DNA of 64,000 nt from Pseudocoprococcus catus (lineage in GTDB: Bacteria; Bacillota; Clostridia; Lachnospirales; Lachnospiraceae): NCBI RefSeq assembly GCF_019734885.1, contig NZ_JAAXCM010000034.1:96353-160352 (forward strand), read 5' to 3'. The position numbers and the translations under genes are program-made. Positions 17,079-25,714 of this stretch are shown one piece after another. Each line of letters begins with the position of its first letter. Position 1 is the stretch's first letter. Below the pieces are notes generated by a model. The model saw nothing but the letters and a program-made list of their open reading frames with translations. It had not been told where the DNA came from and searched no databases.

Positions 17079-18485
17079 ATGAATACAACATTAGACAAAA
17101 TTTCACATAAAGCGCAGCGTGCAGCTGCCAGTGTTATCATCGACAAAGTCCTTGCGATGGTAGACAAAGACAGAGAAAAAGGATTTCTTGAATTAGTAGA
17201 CTGGGCGGAACAATTCTGGGGCAATGGATTTTCCAAAGAAGATTACGATAAGGTTAGAACAGCTATCAAAGATCCTGATAACAGATGGATTAAATTCATC
17301 AATCGCGTATTGGATGAAACAAATCCTCATGTTGCCAAAATGGCTGCATTGAATCTTGGTTTTGAAGCTTTCTTCCGCGGCACAAAGATGATCCGTAAGA
17401 ACCGTGAAATCTACCACTGCAATATTCCGTGGCTGATTCTCTTTGACCCGACATCCGCCTGCAATATGCATTGTCAGGGATGCTGGTCCGGTACATACGG
17501 TCACAAGGCTAATCTGAGCTTCGATGATATGGATAAGATCATCACAGAAGGCAAAGAACTTGGCGTTTATCTGTATATGATGACAGGCGGTGAACCGCTT
17601 GTACGTAAGGCCGACATTCTTCGTCTTGCAGAGAAGCATAACGATGTTGAGCTTTCAATCTACACAAACTCTACATTGATTGATGAAGATTTCTGTAAGG
17701 AAGTGGTTCGTCTCGGCAATATTACTTTCCAGCTTTCTATTGAAGGAACGCCTGAAACCAATGATGCACGCCGTGGTGACGGTCACTATGCAGCAGTTAT
17801 GAAAGCCATGGATCTGCTGAAGAAATACGGTATTATCTTCGGTACATCCATCTGCTATACACGTGCCAATATCGAAGCCGTTACAAGCGATGAGTTCTTA
17901 AGAATGATTGCTGATAAAGGTGCCCGTTTTGGATTCTATTTCCATTATATGCCAGTGGGCAACAATGCAGTTCTTGACCTGATGCCTACAATGGAACAGC
18001 GTGAATACATGATCAAACGTATCCGTGAGATCCGTTCTCCACAGTGTGATATCGGTTTCTTCCCAATGGATTTCCAGAATGACGGTGAATATGTCGGCGG
18101 ATGTATCGCAGGCGGACGAAACTACTTCCACATTAACTCCGCAGGTGACGCAGAACCTTGTGTATTCATCCATTTCTCCAACACAAACATTCATGAGAAT
18201 TCCATCCTTGAGATTCTCCAGAGCCCGTTGTTTATGGCTTATCATAACGGTCAGCCATTCAACAACAACCATCTGCGTCCTTGCCCGATGCTTGAGAACC
18301 CTGAGTTCCTTCAGAAGATGGTTCATGAAACAGGCGCTCATCAGACAAACATGGAATCACCGGAAACAGTTGAACATCTCTGCAATAAGTGTAAAGCATA
18401 TGCGGACGAATGGAAGGGCCATGCAGATATAATCTGGGATGAAGAAACGCACAAGACACCACAGTATACAAATTACAAAAAGTAA
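17079..18485 (+). CDS. Radical SAM protein
   Basis: A 468-residue enzyme. The [4Fe-4S]/SAM motif is CNMHCQGC (C-x3-C-x2-C, about residues 127-134), followed by MMTGGEPL for SAM binding. After the core come further cysteines (GGCIAGG, AEPCVF, RPCPM and a final HLCNKCKAY), a pattern compatible with a SPASM/twitch-like auxiliary cluster domain. The first 110 residues are a helical extension. The substrate is unknown, and no peptide precursor is seen nearby. AGGAGG precedes the ATG. It is the second gene after an MntP-like exporter. Confidence 0.88.
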   Translation: MNTTLDKISHKAQRAAASVIIDKVLAMVDKDREKGFLELVDWAEQFWGNGFSKEDYDKVRTAIKDPDNRWIKFINRVLDETNPHVAKMAALNLGFEAFFRGTKMIRKNREIYHCNIPWLILFDPTSACNMHCQGCWSGTYGHKANLSFDDMDKIITEGKELGVYLYMMTGGEPLVRKADILRLAEKHNDVELSIYTNSTLIDEDFCKEVVRLGNITFQLSIEGTPETNDARRGDGHYAAVMKAMDLLKKYGIIFGTSICYTRANIEAVTSDEFLRMIADKGARFGFYFHYMPVGNNAVLDLMPTMEQREYMIKRIREIRSPQCDIGFFPMDFQNDGEYVGGCIAGGRNYFHINSAGDAEPCVFIHFSNTNIHENSILEILQSPLFMAYHNGQPFNNNHLRPCPMLENPEFLQKMVHETGAHQTNMESPETVEHLCNKCKAYADEWKGHADIIWDEETHKTPQYTNYKK

Positions 18486-18541
18486 TTTCTTCAACGTGAC
18501 CGCACTCATCATATAGGGGTGCATTCGAAAGATAAACATAT

Positions 18542-18606
18542 AGCTTCAGCAGTTACAATTCACCCAGAAGCACCTGTGTCCGAATTGTAACTGCTGAAGC
18601 TTTCTT
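18542..18606. terminator. Terminator, perfect 20-bp stem
   Basis: Positions 18542-18561 and 18582-18601 are perfect inverted repeats around a 20-nt loop, followed by a T-rich stretch. It ends the mntP-like/radical SAM operon. Confidence 0.9.
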
Positions 18607-18708
18607 TTGAAGTTTTTGACCGCACCCGCTAATGATTTCAGTATATCCTGCTGATATCATTCTGTTGATATACTATGAAGATAACTGAAGGTAATGGAGC
18701 ATGAAAAT

Positions 18709-19515
18709 ATGAAAACATTTATTATAGAAGCAACTGATACGTTTTTACACGGCAGACAGTATGGAGATGATGGTTCTCCGGTTGTTTTGATCCATGGTGC
18801 CTGTGTGGATGCGGATTTCTGGAATGATTGTGCTGCCCATCTTTCAAAGCATCACAGAGTTTTTACTTATGACCGACGGGGATACGGCCGAAATGAGGAG
18901 ACGGATGATCACAGTATCCATATTCAGGCTGAGGATGCCTGCCGCCTGATTCGCTTGATTGGTGAACCATGTTTTGTTGTGGGACATTCTGCAGGATCCC
19001 TGATTGCCATGGAACTGGCTCTGACCCATCCCGAACTTATCAGAGGTATTTTTCTTTATGAACCTGTAAAGAATGATCTGTTAGATGGAGAACATTCCGA
19101 TGCCATCGATGCCTACAAGCAAGCAATGGAAGAGGTGACGGCAAAAGCTGAAAACAGAAAATACGCAAAAGCCGTGACTCTGTTTCTGCCTCTGATGGGA
19201 GAAAAGGACAGCCGAGCACGTGCCGCCTCCGATAGTGAATTAGAACATATGTTTAAAAACTGCTTTTGTTTTGTCAAACATGAACTGTCTGAACTTCATG
19301 ATTATCAACCGGATTACGACCGCCTCTCAAGACTAGGCATTCCCATCACCCTTGGCCTTGGAGAGAACAGCAGAGGAAGTGCCAGAGAACCAATGGTTCA
19401 GATCCTTGTTGAAAAACTGAAAGCAGATCTGCTTTATTTCCCTGGCGGACACAATTGTCCTTATGATCTCCCCCGGGAATTCACCTGCCTTCTGGAAGGG
19501 AATATCACATATTAA
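18709..19515 (+). CDS. Alpha/beta hydrolase
   Basis: A 268-residue alpha/beta-fold hydrolase. Motifs are VLIHGACVDADFW (oxyanion-hole HG), YDRRGYGRNE, the nucleophile elbow GHSAGS, and a C-terminal GGHNCPYD holding the catalytic histidine. The acid is probably the aspartate in the region around ILVEKLKADLLY or just before. No signal peptide, so cytosolic. Substrate unknown. The ATG at 18709 has GGAG nine bases upstream; the in-frame ATG at 18694 overlaps that site. A TetR regulator follows in the same direction about 120 nt later and may control it. Confidence 0.85.
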   Translation: MKTFIIEATDTFLHGRQYGDDGSPVVLIHGACVDADFWNDCAAHLSKHHRVFTYDRRGYGRNEETDDHSIHIQAEDACRLIRLIGEPCFVVGHSAGSLIAMELALTHPELIRGIFLYEPVKNDLLDGEHSDAIDAYKQAMEEVTAKAENRKYAKAVTLFLPLMGEKDSRARAASDSELEHMFKNCFCFVKHELSELHDYQPDYDRLSRLGIPITLGLGENSRGSAREPMVQILVEKLKADLLYFPGGHNCPYDLPREFTCLLEGNITY

Positions 19516-19633
19516 AGTAAGTATTACTTTTTTATATTCTCAGATATATGATAATTGTATTTGCATTTTCTTCTTTTTGTGATATACTTTCTAATATTGT
19601 TGCAATCGACATGCAACTTGGAGGAATTATTGG

Positions 19634-20215
19634 ATGGAAAGAAAGAAGATGACCAAGGCGCTGATCGGTGAAAGCTTAAAAGTGCTTATGCACGATCATC
19701 CCTTTGAGAAAATTACAATCAAAATGATCACAGACGAGGCCGGCGTCATCAGGCCGACTTTTTATAATTACTTTTGTGACAAATATGAAGTTGTTGAATG
19801 GATCTTCAATGAGAATATTATAGAAAAAGTTCGTTCCATGTTCGAACAGAAGATGTATACCGAAGGCCTGAAGCTATTGTTTGTATGCATGAAGAATGAT
19901 TGCACCTTCTACAAGAAAGCTTTTGAAATCACAGGGCAGAATGCATTTAAAGATATTGTCAAGAATTCACTGTATCAGCTTTTTATCACTGAGGTCAATT
20001 TCTCTTACATAGAAAGTCAATCCACTAACCCTTTGCTGACACCTGAGATGGTTGCCGCTTTTTATTCGATTTCACTGGCCAATCTTCTTCAGCTCTGGAT
20101 CCGGAGCAATAACCAGGAGTATACCGCCGAGAATATGGTGGAGGCCTACGCTTTTCTTGTCAGTCACAGAATACAGGATTTTATTATTCCAACAGAAAAA
20201 CCTGCCGGAAACTAA
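19634..20215 (+). CDS. TetR/AcrR family transcriptional regulator
   Basis: A 193-residue regulator. The N-terminal helix-turn-helix spans about residues 10-55 (FEKITIKMITDEAGVIRPTFYNYF), the classic TetR recognition helix ending in TFYNYF. The C-terminal part resembles the TetR_C_8 (DhaS-like) ligand domain. A GGAGG site precedes the ATG. Targets are unknown; the neighbouring hydrolase is the obvious candidate. The stop lies inside the hairpin of its own terminator. Confidence 0.9.
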   Translation: MERKKMTKALIGESLKVLMHDHPFEKITIKMITDEAGVIRPTFYNYFCDKYEVVEWIFNENIIEKVRSMFEQKMYTEGLKLLFVCMKNDCTFYKKAFEITGQNAFKDIVKNSLYQLFITEVNFSYIESQSTNPLLTPEMVAAFYSISLANLLQLWIRSNNQEYTAENMVEAYAFLVSHRIQDFIIPTEKPAGN

Positions 20216-20238
20216 ATGTTTCGACAGGTTTTCTTTTT
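20197..20238 (+). terminator. Terminator overlapping the TetR stop codon
   Basis: AAAACCTGCCGGAAAC (20197-20212) pairs with GTTTCGACAGGTTTT (20218-20232) with minor mismatches, then CTTTTT. The TAA is in the loop. Confidence 0.8.
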
Positions 20239-20251
20239 ATCTGCTTATCTA

Positions 20252-20340
20252 CACGAATAATTCGGCAAAGTCCATTCCTGCATGTGGCCTTGCCGAATAT
20301 TGAGACAACGAGTGAACTTCGCAAAGCGTATTTCATCTTG
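20252..20340 (+). repeat. Dispersed two-hairpin repeat, copy 2
   Basis: Alignable over its length with copies at 411-507 and 23953-24050 (reverse). The first hairpin is longest here: ATTCGGCAAAGTC (20260-20272) with GGCCTTGCCGAAT (20286-20298). The second hairpin (GAGTGAA with TTTCATC-like) is degraded. It fills the gap between the convergent tetR and tyrA genes. Confidence 0.75.
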
Positions 20341-20341
20341 T

Positions 20342-21439
20342 TTAACGCGTATGAATGATGTATGAATACTTGGACAAAAGGGCAGTGGCTTTTTCTACTG
20401 CATCTCTCTCATAAAACTCAATTCTCAGCACGCCTTCCTGAAATTCACGATTATGCAGGATACCGATATTCTTGATACTGATGCGATTCGATGCCAGAAT
20501 CGTCGCAATTGTTGCAATGGCACCGGATTCATCAATCAAATCCACATAAATCTCATATGCCGGCTCAATACTGCCTTTCATCTTCATCGGCATACTGTCA
20601 CGGTAATCCTTGGCTTCCTCAAAAAAGTGATGCAGTTTCTCCCCTTGATCCCGGCAGATAGCTTCCGCAATATCATCCAATGAAGATTTATACGCATTGA
20701 TCACTTTCAAAAGCTGGTCTTTATTCTCAAGACAAATAGATTCCCACATATCCGGTGAAGAAGAAGCAATACGCGTAATATCCTTAAAGCCGCCTGCTGC
20801 CAGCTGGCGCATCAATCCCTTCGGATTGTCGGATGTTCTCACAAGATTAACTAATGTGTAGGCGATCACATGGGGAAGATGGCTGATGGCTGCCGTAGCG
20901 TAATCATGCTCATCATAATCCAGCACAATTGAAACAGCCCCCGTATCTGTCACAAGCTGCCGCATCTCTTCAACCTTGTCAGGGTTGGAGAGGGGTGTCG
21001 GTGTTATAATATAGTAAGCATTCTCAAGCAGCCGGTCGCTGGCACTGGCATAACCTGTTTTCTCAGAACCCGCCATGGGATGCCCGCCGATAAAACGTGC
21101 TTCCATTCCAAGTTCTCTGACAGCCTCGTGGATCGTGGACTTCACACTGCCTACATCTGTAATCACACATGTATCCGGTACCAGATCCTTCAGTTTCTTC
21201 AGGCACTGGATATTCACAGAAACAGGCATACACAGAAAAATAAAATCACATTCTGCAAAAGAACTATCTATAACATCTGTCGCCTGATTGATCGTTCCGT
21301 CTGACATCGCCTCTACAAGGCTGCTTCTGGAACGGTTATATGCAATTAATCTATATTCCGGATGGACACGGCGAAGAGCCTTTGCAATAGAACCGCCGAT
21401 CAGCCCAAGGCCAATAAATCCGATTGTTTTCTCAGACAT
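20342..21439 (-). CDS. tyrA: Prephenate dehydrogenase with C-terminal ACT domain
   Basis: A 365-residue enzyme that oxidatively decarboxylates prephenate to 4-hydroxyphenylpyruvate in tyrosine synthesis. Rossmann motif GFIGLGLIGGSIAKAL is at residues 6-21. The family segment GGHPMAGSEKTGY (about 118-130) holds a catalytic histidine, and SHLPHVIAYTLVN is the helical dimerisation region. Residues about 292-365 form an ACT domain (IDESGAIATIATILASNRIS), which usually gives feedback control by tyrosine. The gene has its own promoter with a perfect palindrome just downstream of it. Confidence 0.95.
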   Translation of the reverse strand: MSEKTIGFIGLGLIGGSIAKALRRVHPEYRLIAYNRSRSSLVEAMSDGTINQATDVIDSSFAECDFIFLCMPVSVNIQCLKKLKDLVPDTCVITDVGSVKSTIHEAVRELGMEARFIGGHPMAGSEKTGYASASDRLLENAYYIITPTPLSNPDKVEEMRQLVTDTGAVSIVLDYDEHDYATAAISHLPHVIAYTLVNLVRTSDNPKGLMRQLAAGGFKDITRIASSSPDMWESICLENKDQLLKVINAYKSSLDDIAEAICRDQGEKLHHFFEEAKDYRDSMPMKMKGSIEPAYEIYVDLIDESGAIATIATILASNRISIKNIGILHNREFQEGVLRIEFYERDAVEKATALLSKYSYIIHTR

Positions 21440-21470
21440 AATATTTCCCCTTTTGTATCATAAATTCAAA

Positions 21471-21526
21471 TAACTGTCAGACAGTTAAGCTTTTATCAGT
21501 CTAACACTTACCGTCTTAAAAGTCAA
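21471..21526 (-). promoter_or_regulatory. tyrA promoter with palindromic operator candidate
   Basis: Reading the minus strand, TTGACT (21526-21521), 17 nt and TAGACT (21503-21498) form a promoter. A perfect palindrome TAACTGTCAGACAGTTA (21471-21487) lies just after the expected transcription start. This is a good position for repressor binding. Confidence 0.5.
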
Positions 21527-21721
21527 CGGTTTACGGCTTTAAAGTATTAAATTCCCCTCTTTTTCTCAGATTGCAGGGTTCATTTTTATTCTGCTGCGTA
21601 AACACAGCCCCTAAAAACCAAAAATAGACACTCACAAATGCCTGATTTGATCTGTTAGTTAAAATATTTCGAATATTCGAAAATAATTTTCAGAATTTAT
21701 TGTCAAATATCAATAAAATAC

Positions 21722-21750
21722 TTGAAAAATCGTTATCTTTTTAGTAAAAT
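21722..21750 (+). promoter_or_regulatory. Promoter of the EF-G paralogue gene
   Basis: TTGAAA at 21722-21727, 17-nt spacer, TAAAAT at 21745-21750. The rest of the roughly 390-nt divergent gap (21440-21830) is AT-rich. Apart from this and the tyrA promoter I see no further element. Confidence 0.7.
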
Positions 21751-21830
21751 ATAGACATGGGTTTTCTTCAATAGATAATGTCAGCATTAGAAGTTTAACC
21801 TATGTATCAAATCGTATTGGAGGACTGGAC

Positions 21831-23936
21831 ATGAAGGTTTATAAGACACAGGATATTCGTAACGTAGCAGTTCTGGGGCACGGCGGCTGCGGTAAGACAA
21901 CACTCGTTGAAGCAATGGCGAATGTAACAGGTGTTACGTCGCGTATGGGCAAAGTGGTTGATGGCAATACTATCAGCGATTATGATAAAGAAGAAATCAA
22001 GAGAAAGTTTTCAATCAGTACATCCATCGTTCCAATTGAATGGCGATTCTGGAAGATCAATCTTCTTGATACTCCGGGTTATCTCGATTTTGTCGGCGAA
22101 GTTGAAGAAGCATTATCTGTTGCTGACGGCGCGATCATTGTTATCTCCGGTAAAGCCGGTGTTGAAGCCGGTACAGAACGTGCATGGGAATTCTGTGAGA
22201 AGTACGATATTCCTAGAGTATTCTTTGTAACAGATATCGATGATGACAATGCTGATTATGCCAGGATCGTAGAAGATCTCCGTGCTTTATACGGCAAGAA
22301 GATCGCACCTTTCCATCTCCCTGTCAAAGAAGACAACAAGTTCACAGGTTACGTGAATGTTGTTAAGATGATGGGACGCAAGTGTACAGATGACGGCAAC
22401 AAATTTGAAGATGTTGCCATTGAAGATATGCATCTGACAGATGAACTTCAGGCAGAATTAGAGCCTTGTCGTGAAGCACTCCTTGAAGCTGTTGCTGAAA
22501 CAAGTGAAGAATTTATGGATCGTTATTTTGATGGCGGCGAATTTACAATCGATGAGATTATTGATGCCCTGAGACAGAATGTCAATGACGGCAATGTTGT
22601 TCCGGTTCAATGCGGATCCGGTCTTTACAATATCAGTATCGAAAACCTTGTTAAGACATGCGTCGAATTCCTTCCGTCACCAATCCGTGATACAGTTAAG
22701 ATTTTTGGTAAAGATCCTAGAACTGACAAAGAATACAATGTGGACTATGACTCCAGACGTCCGTTCTCCGCATATGTATTTAAGACCATTGTGGATCCAT
22801 TCATCGGTCGTTATTCATTAGTGAAAGTCTGCTCCGGTGAATTGAAAGCAGATTCTGTGATCTACAATTATGAACGAGAGACAGAAGAGAAACTGAGTCG
22901 TCTCTATGTCCTCCGCGGCAAAGAAGCGATTGAAGTACCTGAGCTTAAAGCCGGTGATATCGGTGCCATTGCCAAACTGACGAATACAGAAACCGGTGAT
23001 ACACTTTCGCTGAAGAGTGATCCGCTTGTATTTGAGAAGTTTGAACTCAGTGCACCTTATACATACAAACGCTATGCAGCAAAGAACAAAGCTGATGTTG
23101 ACAAGATTTCCCAGGCTTTGCAGAAGATGATGGAAGAAGATTGTACATTGAAGACATTCAATGACAAGGAAAACCGTCAGCTCCTGATGTATGGTATGGG
23201 TGATCAGCATCTAGATGTTGTTGTCAGCAAGCTAGCTGCTAAGTATAAAGTAGAAATTACACTGTCCAAACCACGTGTACCATATCGTGAGACGATCCGC
23301 AAGAAAGTAGACGTCCGCGAGAAATACAAGAAACAGTCCGGCGGTCATGGCCAGTATGGTGATGTTGCCATGGAATTTGAACCATCCGGTGATCTTGAAA
23401 CACCTTATGTATTCGCTGAACGTGTTGTAGGCGGTGCTGTACCTAGAAACTATTTCCCTGCAGTTGAAAAGGGTATACAGGAATCTGTTGTGAAAGGCCC
23501 TATGGCAGGTTATCCTGTTGTAGGTGTCAAAGCAACTTTGTTTGATGGTTCTTATCATCCGGTTGACTCCTCAGAAATGGCTTTCAAGACAGCTGCTAAA
23601 CAGGCCTTTAAGTCTGCTTTCATGAAAGCAACTCCTGTTCTTCTTGAGCCAATCGCTTCCTTAAGTGTTGTTGTTCCTGATAATTACACAGGTGACATCA
23701 TGGGCGATCTGAACAAACGCAGAGGTCGTGTTCTTGGCATGAACCCTGTTGGAGACGGCAAGACAGAAGTCGTAGCCGACATTCCATTATCCGAATTATA
23801 TGGCTACTCCACAAATCTTCGTTCTATGACAGGCGGCAGAGGTACCTATTCCTACATGTTCGATCGTTATGAACAGGCACCATCCGATGTTCAGGAGCGT
23901 GTCATTGCAGATAATGCCCGTGAAGCAGAAGAGTAA
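21831..23936 (+). CDS. Elongation factor G-like GTPase (EF-G paralogue)
   Basis: A 701-residue, five-domain EF-G-type translational GTPase. G1 is GHGGCGKT (residues 16-23) and G3 is DTPGY (80-84). The G4 position reads TDID (134-137) where the guanine-binding motif is normally NKxD, so both N and K are replaced. Domains II-V are present, including GPMAGYPVVGVK and a full C-terminus. Canonical EF-G has AHIDAGKTT in G1, so this is a paralogue of the fusA2 type common in Clostridia, with an unclear role. It stands alone, not in a str operon. Confidence 0.88.
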   Translation: MKVYKTQDIRNVAVLGHGGCGKTTLVEAMANVTGVTSRMGKVVDGNTISDYDKEEIKRKFSISTSIVPIEWRFWKINLLDTPGYLDFVGEVEEALSVADGAIIVISGKAGVEAGTERAWEFCEKYDIPRVFFVTDIDDDNADYARIVEDLRALYGKKIAPFHLPVKEDNKFTGYVNVVKMMGRKCTDDGNKFEDVAIEDMHLTDELQAELEPCREALLEAVAETSEEFMDRYFDGGEFTIDEIIDALRQNVNDGNVVPVQCGSGLYNISIENLVKTCVEFLPSPIRDTVKIFGKDPRTDKEYNVDYDSRRPFSAYVFKTIVDPFIGRYSLVKVCSGELKADSVIYNYERETEEKLSRLYVLRGKEAIEVPELKAGDIGAIAKLTNTETGDTLSLKSDPLVFEKFELSAPYTYKRYAAKNKADVDKISQALQKMMEEDCTLKTFNDKENRQLLMYGMGDQHLDVVVSKLAAKYKVEITLSKPRVPYRETIRKKVDVREKYKKQSGGHGQYGDVAMEFEPSGDLETPYVFAERVVGGAVPRNYFPAVEKGIQESVVKGPMAGYPVVGVKATLFDGSYHPVDSSEMAFKTAAKQAFKSAFMKATPVLLEPIASLSVVVPDNYTGDIMGDLNKRRGRVLGMNPVGDGKTEVVADIPLSELYGYSTNLRSMTGGRGTYSYMFDRYEQAPSDVQERVIADNAREAEE

Positions 23937-23952
23937 TCTCTAATCATCTTTA

Positions 23953-24050
23953 TAACAAACGAGTGAAACACGCTCCGCGAGTTTCACTCGCCATCGCGAT
24001 ATTCCTCAAAGTCACATGCAAGCATGGGCTTTGACTCATTATTCGCGTAA
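23953..24050 (-). repeat. Dispersed two-hairpin repeat, copy 3
   Basis: Its reverse complement matches copies at 411-507 and 20252-20340. Plus-strand hairpins: CGAGTGAAAC (23960-23969) with GTTTCACTCG (23981-23990), and TCAAAGTC (24006-24013) with GGCTTTGA (24027-24034) enclosing CATGC/GCATG. It lies between the convergent EF-G paralogue and nucleotidyltransferase genes. Confidence 0.8.
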
Positions 24051-24053
24051 ATC

Positions 24054-24085
24054 AAAGGCAGTTCCATTCGGAGCTGCCTTTTTGT
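24054..24085. terminator. Terminator beside repeat copy 3
   Basis: AAAGGCAG-TCC pairs with GGA-CTGCCTTT around ATTCG, followed by a T run. Confidence 0.8.
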
Positions 24086-24113
24086 ACACTTTATTCTGAG
24101 GATGTTCGCTGCT

Positions 24114-25331
24114 TTAATCCTTTTTTTCAAATAGATGCAGATTTTCTGCCCGTTGGTTGTCCGTCTTGAAATCTTTGATGGTCTGCCGAAGCGTCGTGTT
24201 TCTTACCCTGTATGTATTCTTTACAAAGTGATAAAAAGTAAATCCCCACAACACCGGCCATATGGGCACAATTCTGCCAAGTTTCGGAAAACGGACTTTC
24301 ATCTGCGTATGTCCTTCTTTAAAACAGGCAAGCAGATTTGCCCTGCGGTAAGTCCCGCTGTACACAAGGGAAGACTGCTTTTCATTGCCCACTTCGTGCC
24401 CGCCGAGAATTTGAGTCATGAACTGATCACATTCATTTTCAGGAATTGAAAGCATTCCCGGTATCATTTTTGAAAGTCCCAGATATTTTTTGCAGCAGTC
24501 CATAATGGTTGCAAAAAAATATGCCATACCTGATTTGCTGCACCATTCATTCAATTGGGTAAAATCAATATCCTTACCGTTTTTCTCCACATATAATGAA
24601 AAATCACACAACAATCGGATGCCAAAACCATCATACAGATAGTGCTTCAACATATGATGCAACATATAAAATGTATATTCCGTAGGGGGAAGCACCGGAT
24701 AATTCCGTCCTTCTATACGCTGTATCACCGGCTTCAGATGCTGCCCGGAAAATACCTGATCAATCACATGATTTGTCGGTGCATAATGATAAACACCGAC
24801 AATACGATAATGGACTTCTATGATATGCCTGCGCCCATTGGAAAATTTATAAAAATAAGTCAGATGATGATCGCTTTCTTCTTCTTCCTCCTCATACTGA
24901 TTGTCTTTCAACACCTTTTTTGTTAATTCAAGTTTTTCCTGATCCAAAATCAAAAGATCCAGATCTCCAAGCTTTCTATACTCCGGAACAGGATAGCAGG
25001 CCGCCAAGCTGATTCCCTTTAATAAAATATACGGAATATGCTCAGCTTCAAGCAGCTGTGTCGTTTTGATGGTCAATTCTTCAATCTGATAATAATTAAA
25101 CATCATCATTTTTGCCTGCCGCTTAACGTATTCAAAGCAGGCGGTCCCTTTCAGATCCTGCAGAAGAAAAGGTGCCATGTACTGCTTTTTGGCCAACTCC
25201 ACCAATTGATGTGCCGTCTGCTCCGATACTGTCTCCCTTTGAGGATTTTCTTTATCCCCATCGCTATTCTGTTCATTTAAATGACAGCTTCTGCAGATCA
25301 TCTGCAAATAGTTCTTTTCTATCGATGTCAT
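24114..25331 (-). CDS. NTP_transf_5-type nucleotidyltransferase family protein
   Basis: A 405-residue protein of the uncharacterised nucleotidyltransferase family (Pfam NTP_transf_5). Key features are IPYILLKGISLAACYP then GDLDLLILD (about 115-150), the G-x-D-x-D pattern typical of this fold's metal site. HYRIVGVYHYA and a helical C-terminal half follow. Such proteins often sit in polysaccharide and RiPP (lasso-like) clusters beside PqqD-like and S24/S26 peptidase genes, exactly as here. No cyclase or precursor is visible. GAGGGAG precedes the ATG. Diverges from the pqqD-like gene. Confidence 0.75.
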   Translation of the reverse strand: MTSIEKNYLQMICRSCHLNEQNSDGDKENPQRETVSEQTAHQLVELAKKQYMAPFLLQDLKGTACFEYVKRQAKMMMFNYYQIEELTIKTTQLLEAEHIPYILLKGISLAACYPVPEYRKLGDLDLLILDQEKLELTKKVLKDNQYEEEEEESDHHLTYFYKFSNGRRHIIEVHYRIVGVYHYAPTNHVIDQVFSGQHLKPVIQRIEGRNYPVLPPTEYTFYMLHHMLKHYLYDGFGIRLLCDFSLYVEKNGKDIDFTQLNEWCSKSGMAYFFATIMDCCKKYLGLSKMIPGMLSIPENECDQFMTQILGGHEVGNEKQSSLVYSGTYRRANLLACFKEGHTQMKVRFPKLGRIVPIWPVLWGFTFYHFVKNTYRVRNTTLRQTIKDFKTDNQRAENLHLFEKKD

Positions 25332-25441
25332 TTATAACTCCCTCTCAATATCCATTGAAATTATGATATGAAAATATTATACTAGTATTAAATCAGCACT
25401 GGCAAGTCAGTGCATTATTTATCAGGAAGGAAACTCCCCCT

Positions 25442-25714
25442 ATGAAAAAGATCAAACAATTTGCTATGAAAAAAATCGCTGATGATTATATCCTGATTCC
25501 CCGCTATGAGACAGCAGAAGAGATGAGTGATGTCATCACCCTCAGCGAAACTGCCGCCTATATCTATCAGCTGGTGGATCAATGTGAGACAATTGCCGAA
25601 CTGACCGAACAGGTCAGCAGATATTATCATATTGATGCCGCCGTTATTGCAGCGGACATTGAAGAGACCCTTCATCAGCTGGCTGCTGCCGGTCTGATCA
25701 CACTTTCTTCTTGA
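25442..25714 (+). CDS. PqqD-family peptide-binding chaperone-like protein
   Basis: A 90-residue protein with the PqqD fold pattern. A beta-strand region near residues 13-22 (DDYILIPRYETA) and VITLSETAAYIYQLVDQCETIAELTEQV follow. A winged-helix-like end, IDAAVIAADIEETLHQLAAAGLI, completes it. PqqD-like proteins bind the leader peptide of RiPP precursors and present it to a modifying enzyme; standalone copies also occur in sugar clusters. Ribosome site AGGAAGGAAA. The 3' end overlaps the convergent S26-peptidase gene by 17 nt. Confidence 0.75.
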   Translation: MKKIKQFAMKKIADDYILIPRYETAEEMSDVITLSETAAYIYQLVDQCETIAELTEQVSRYYHIDAAVIAADIEETLHQLAAAGLITLSS

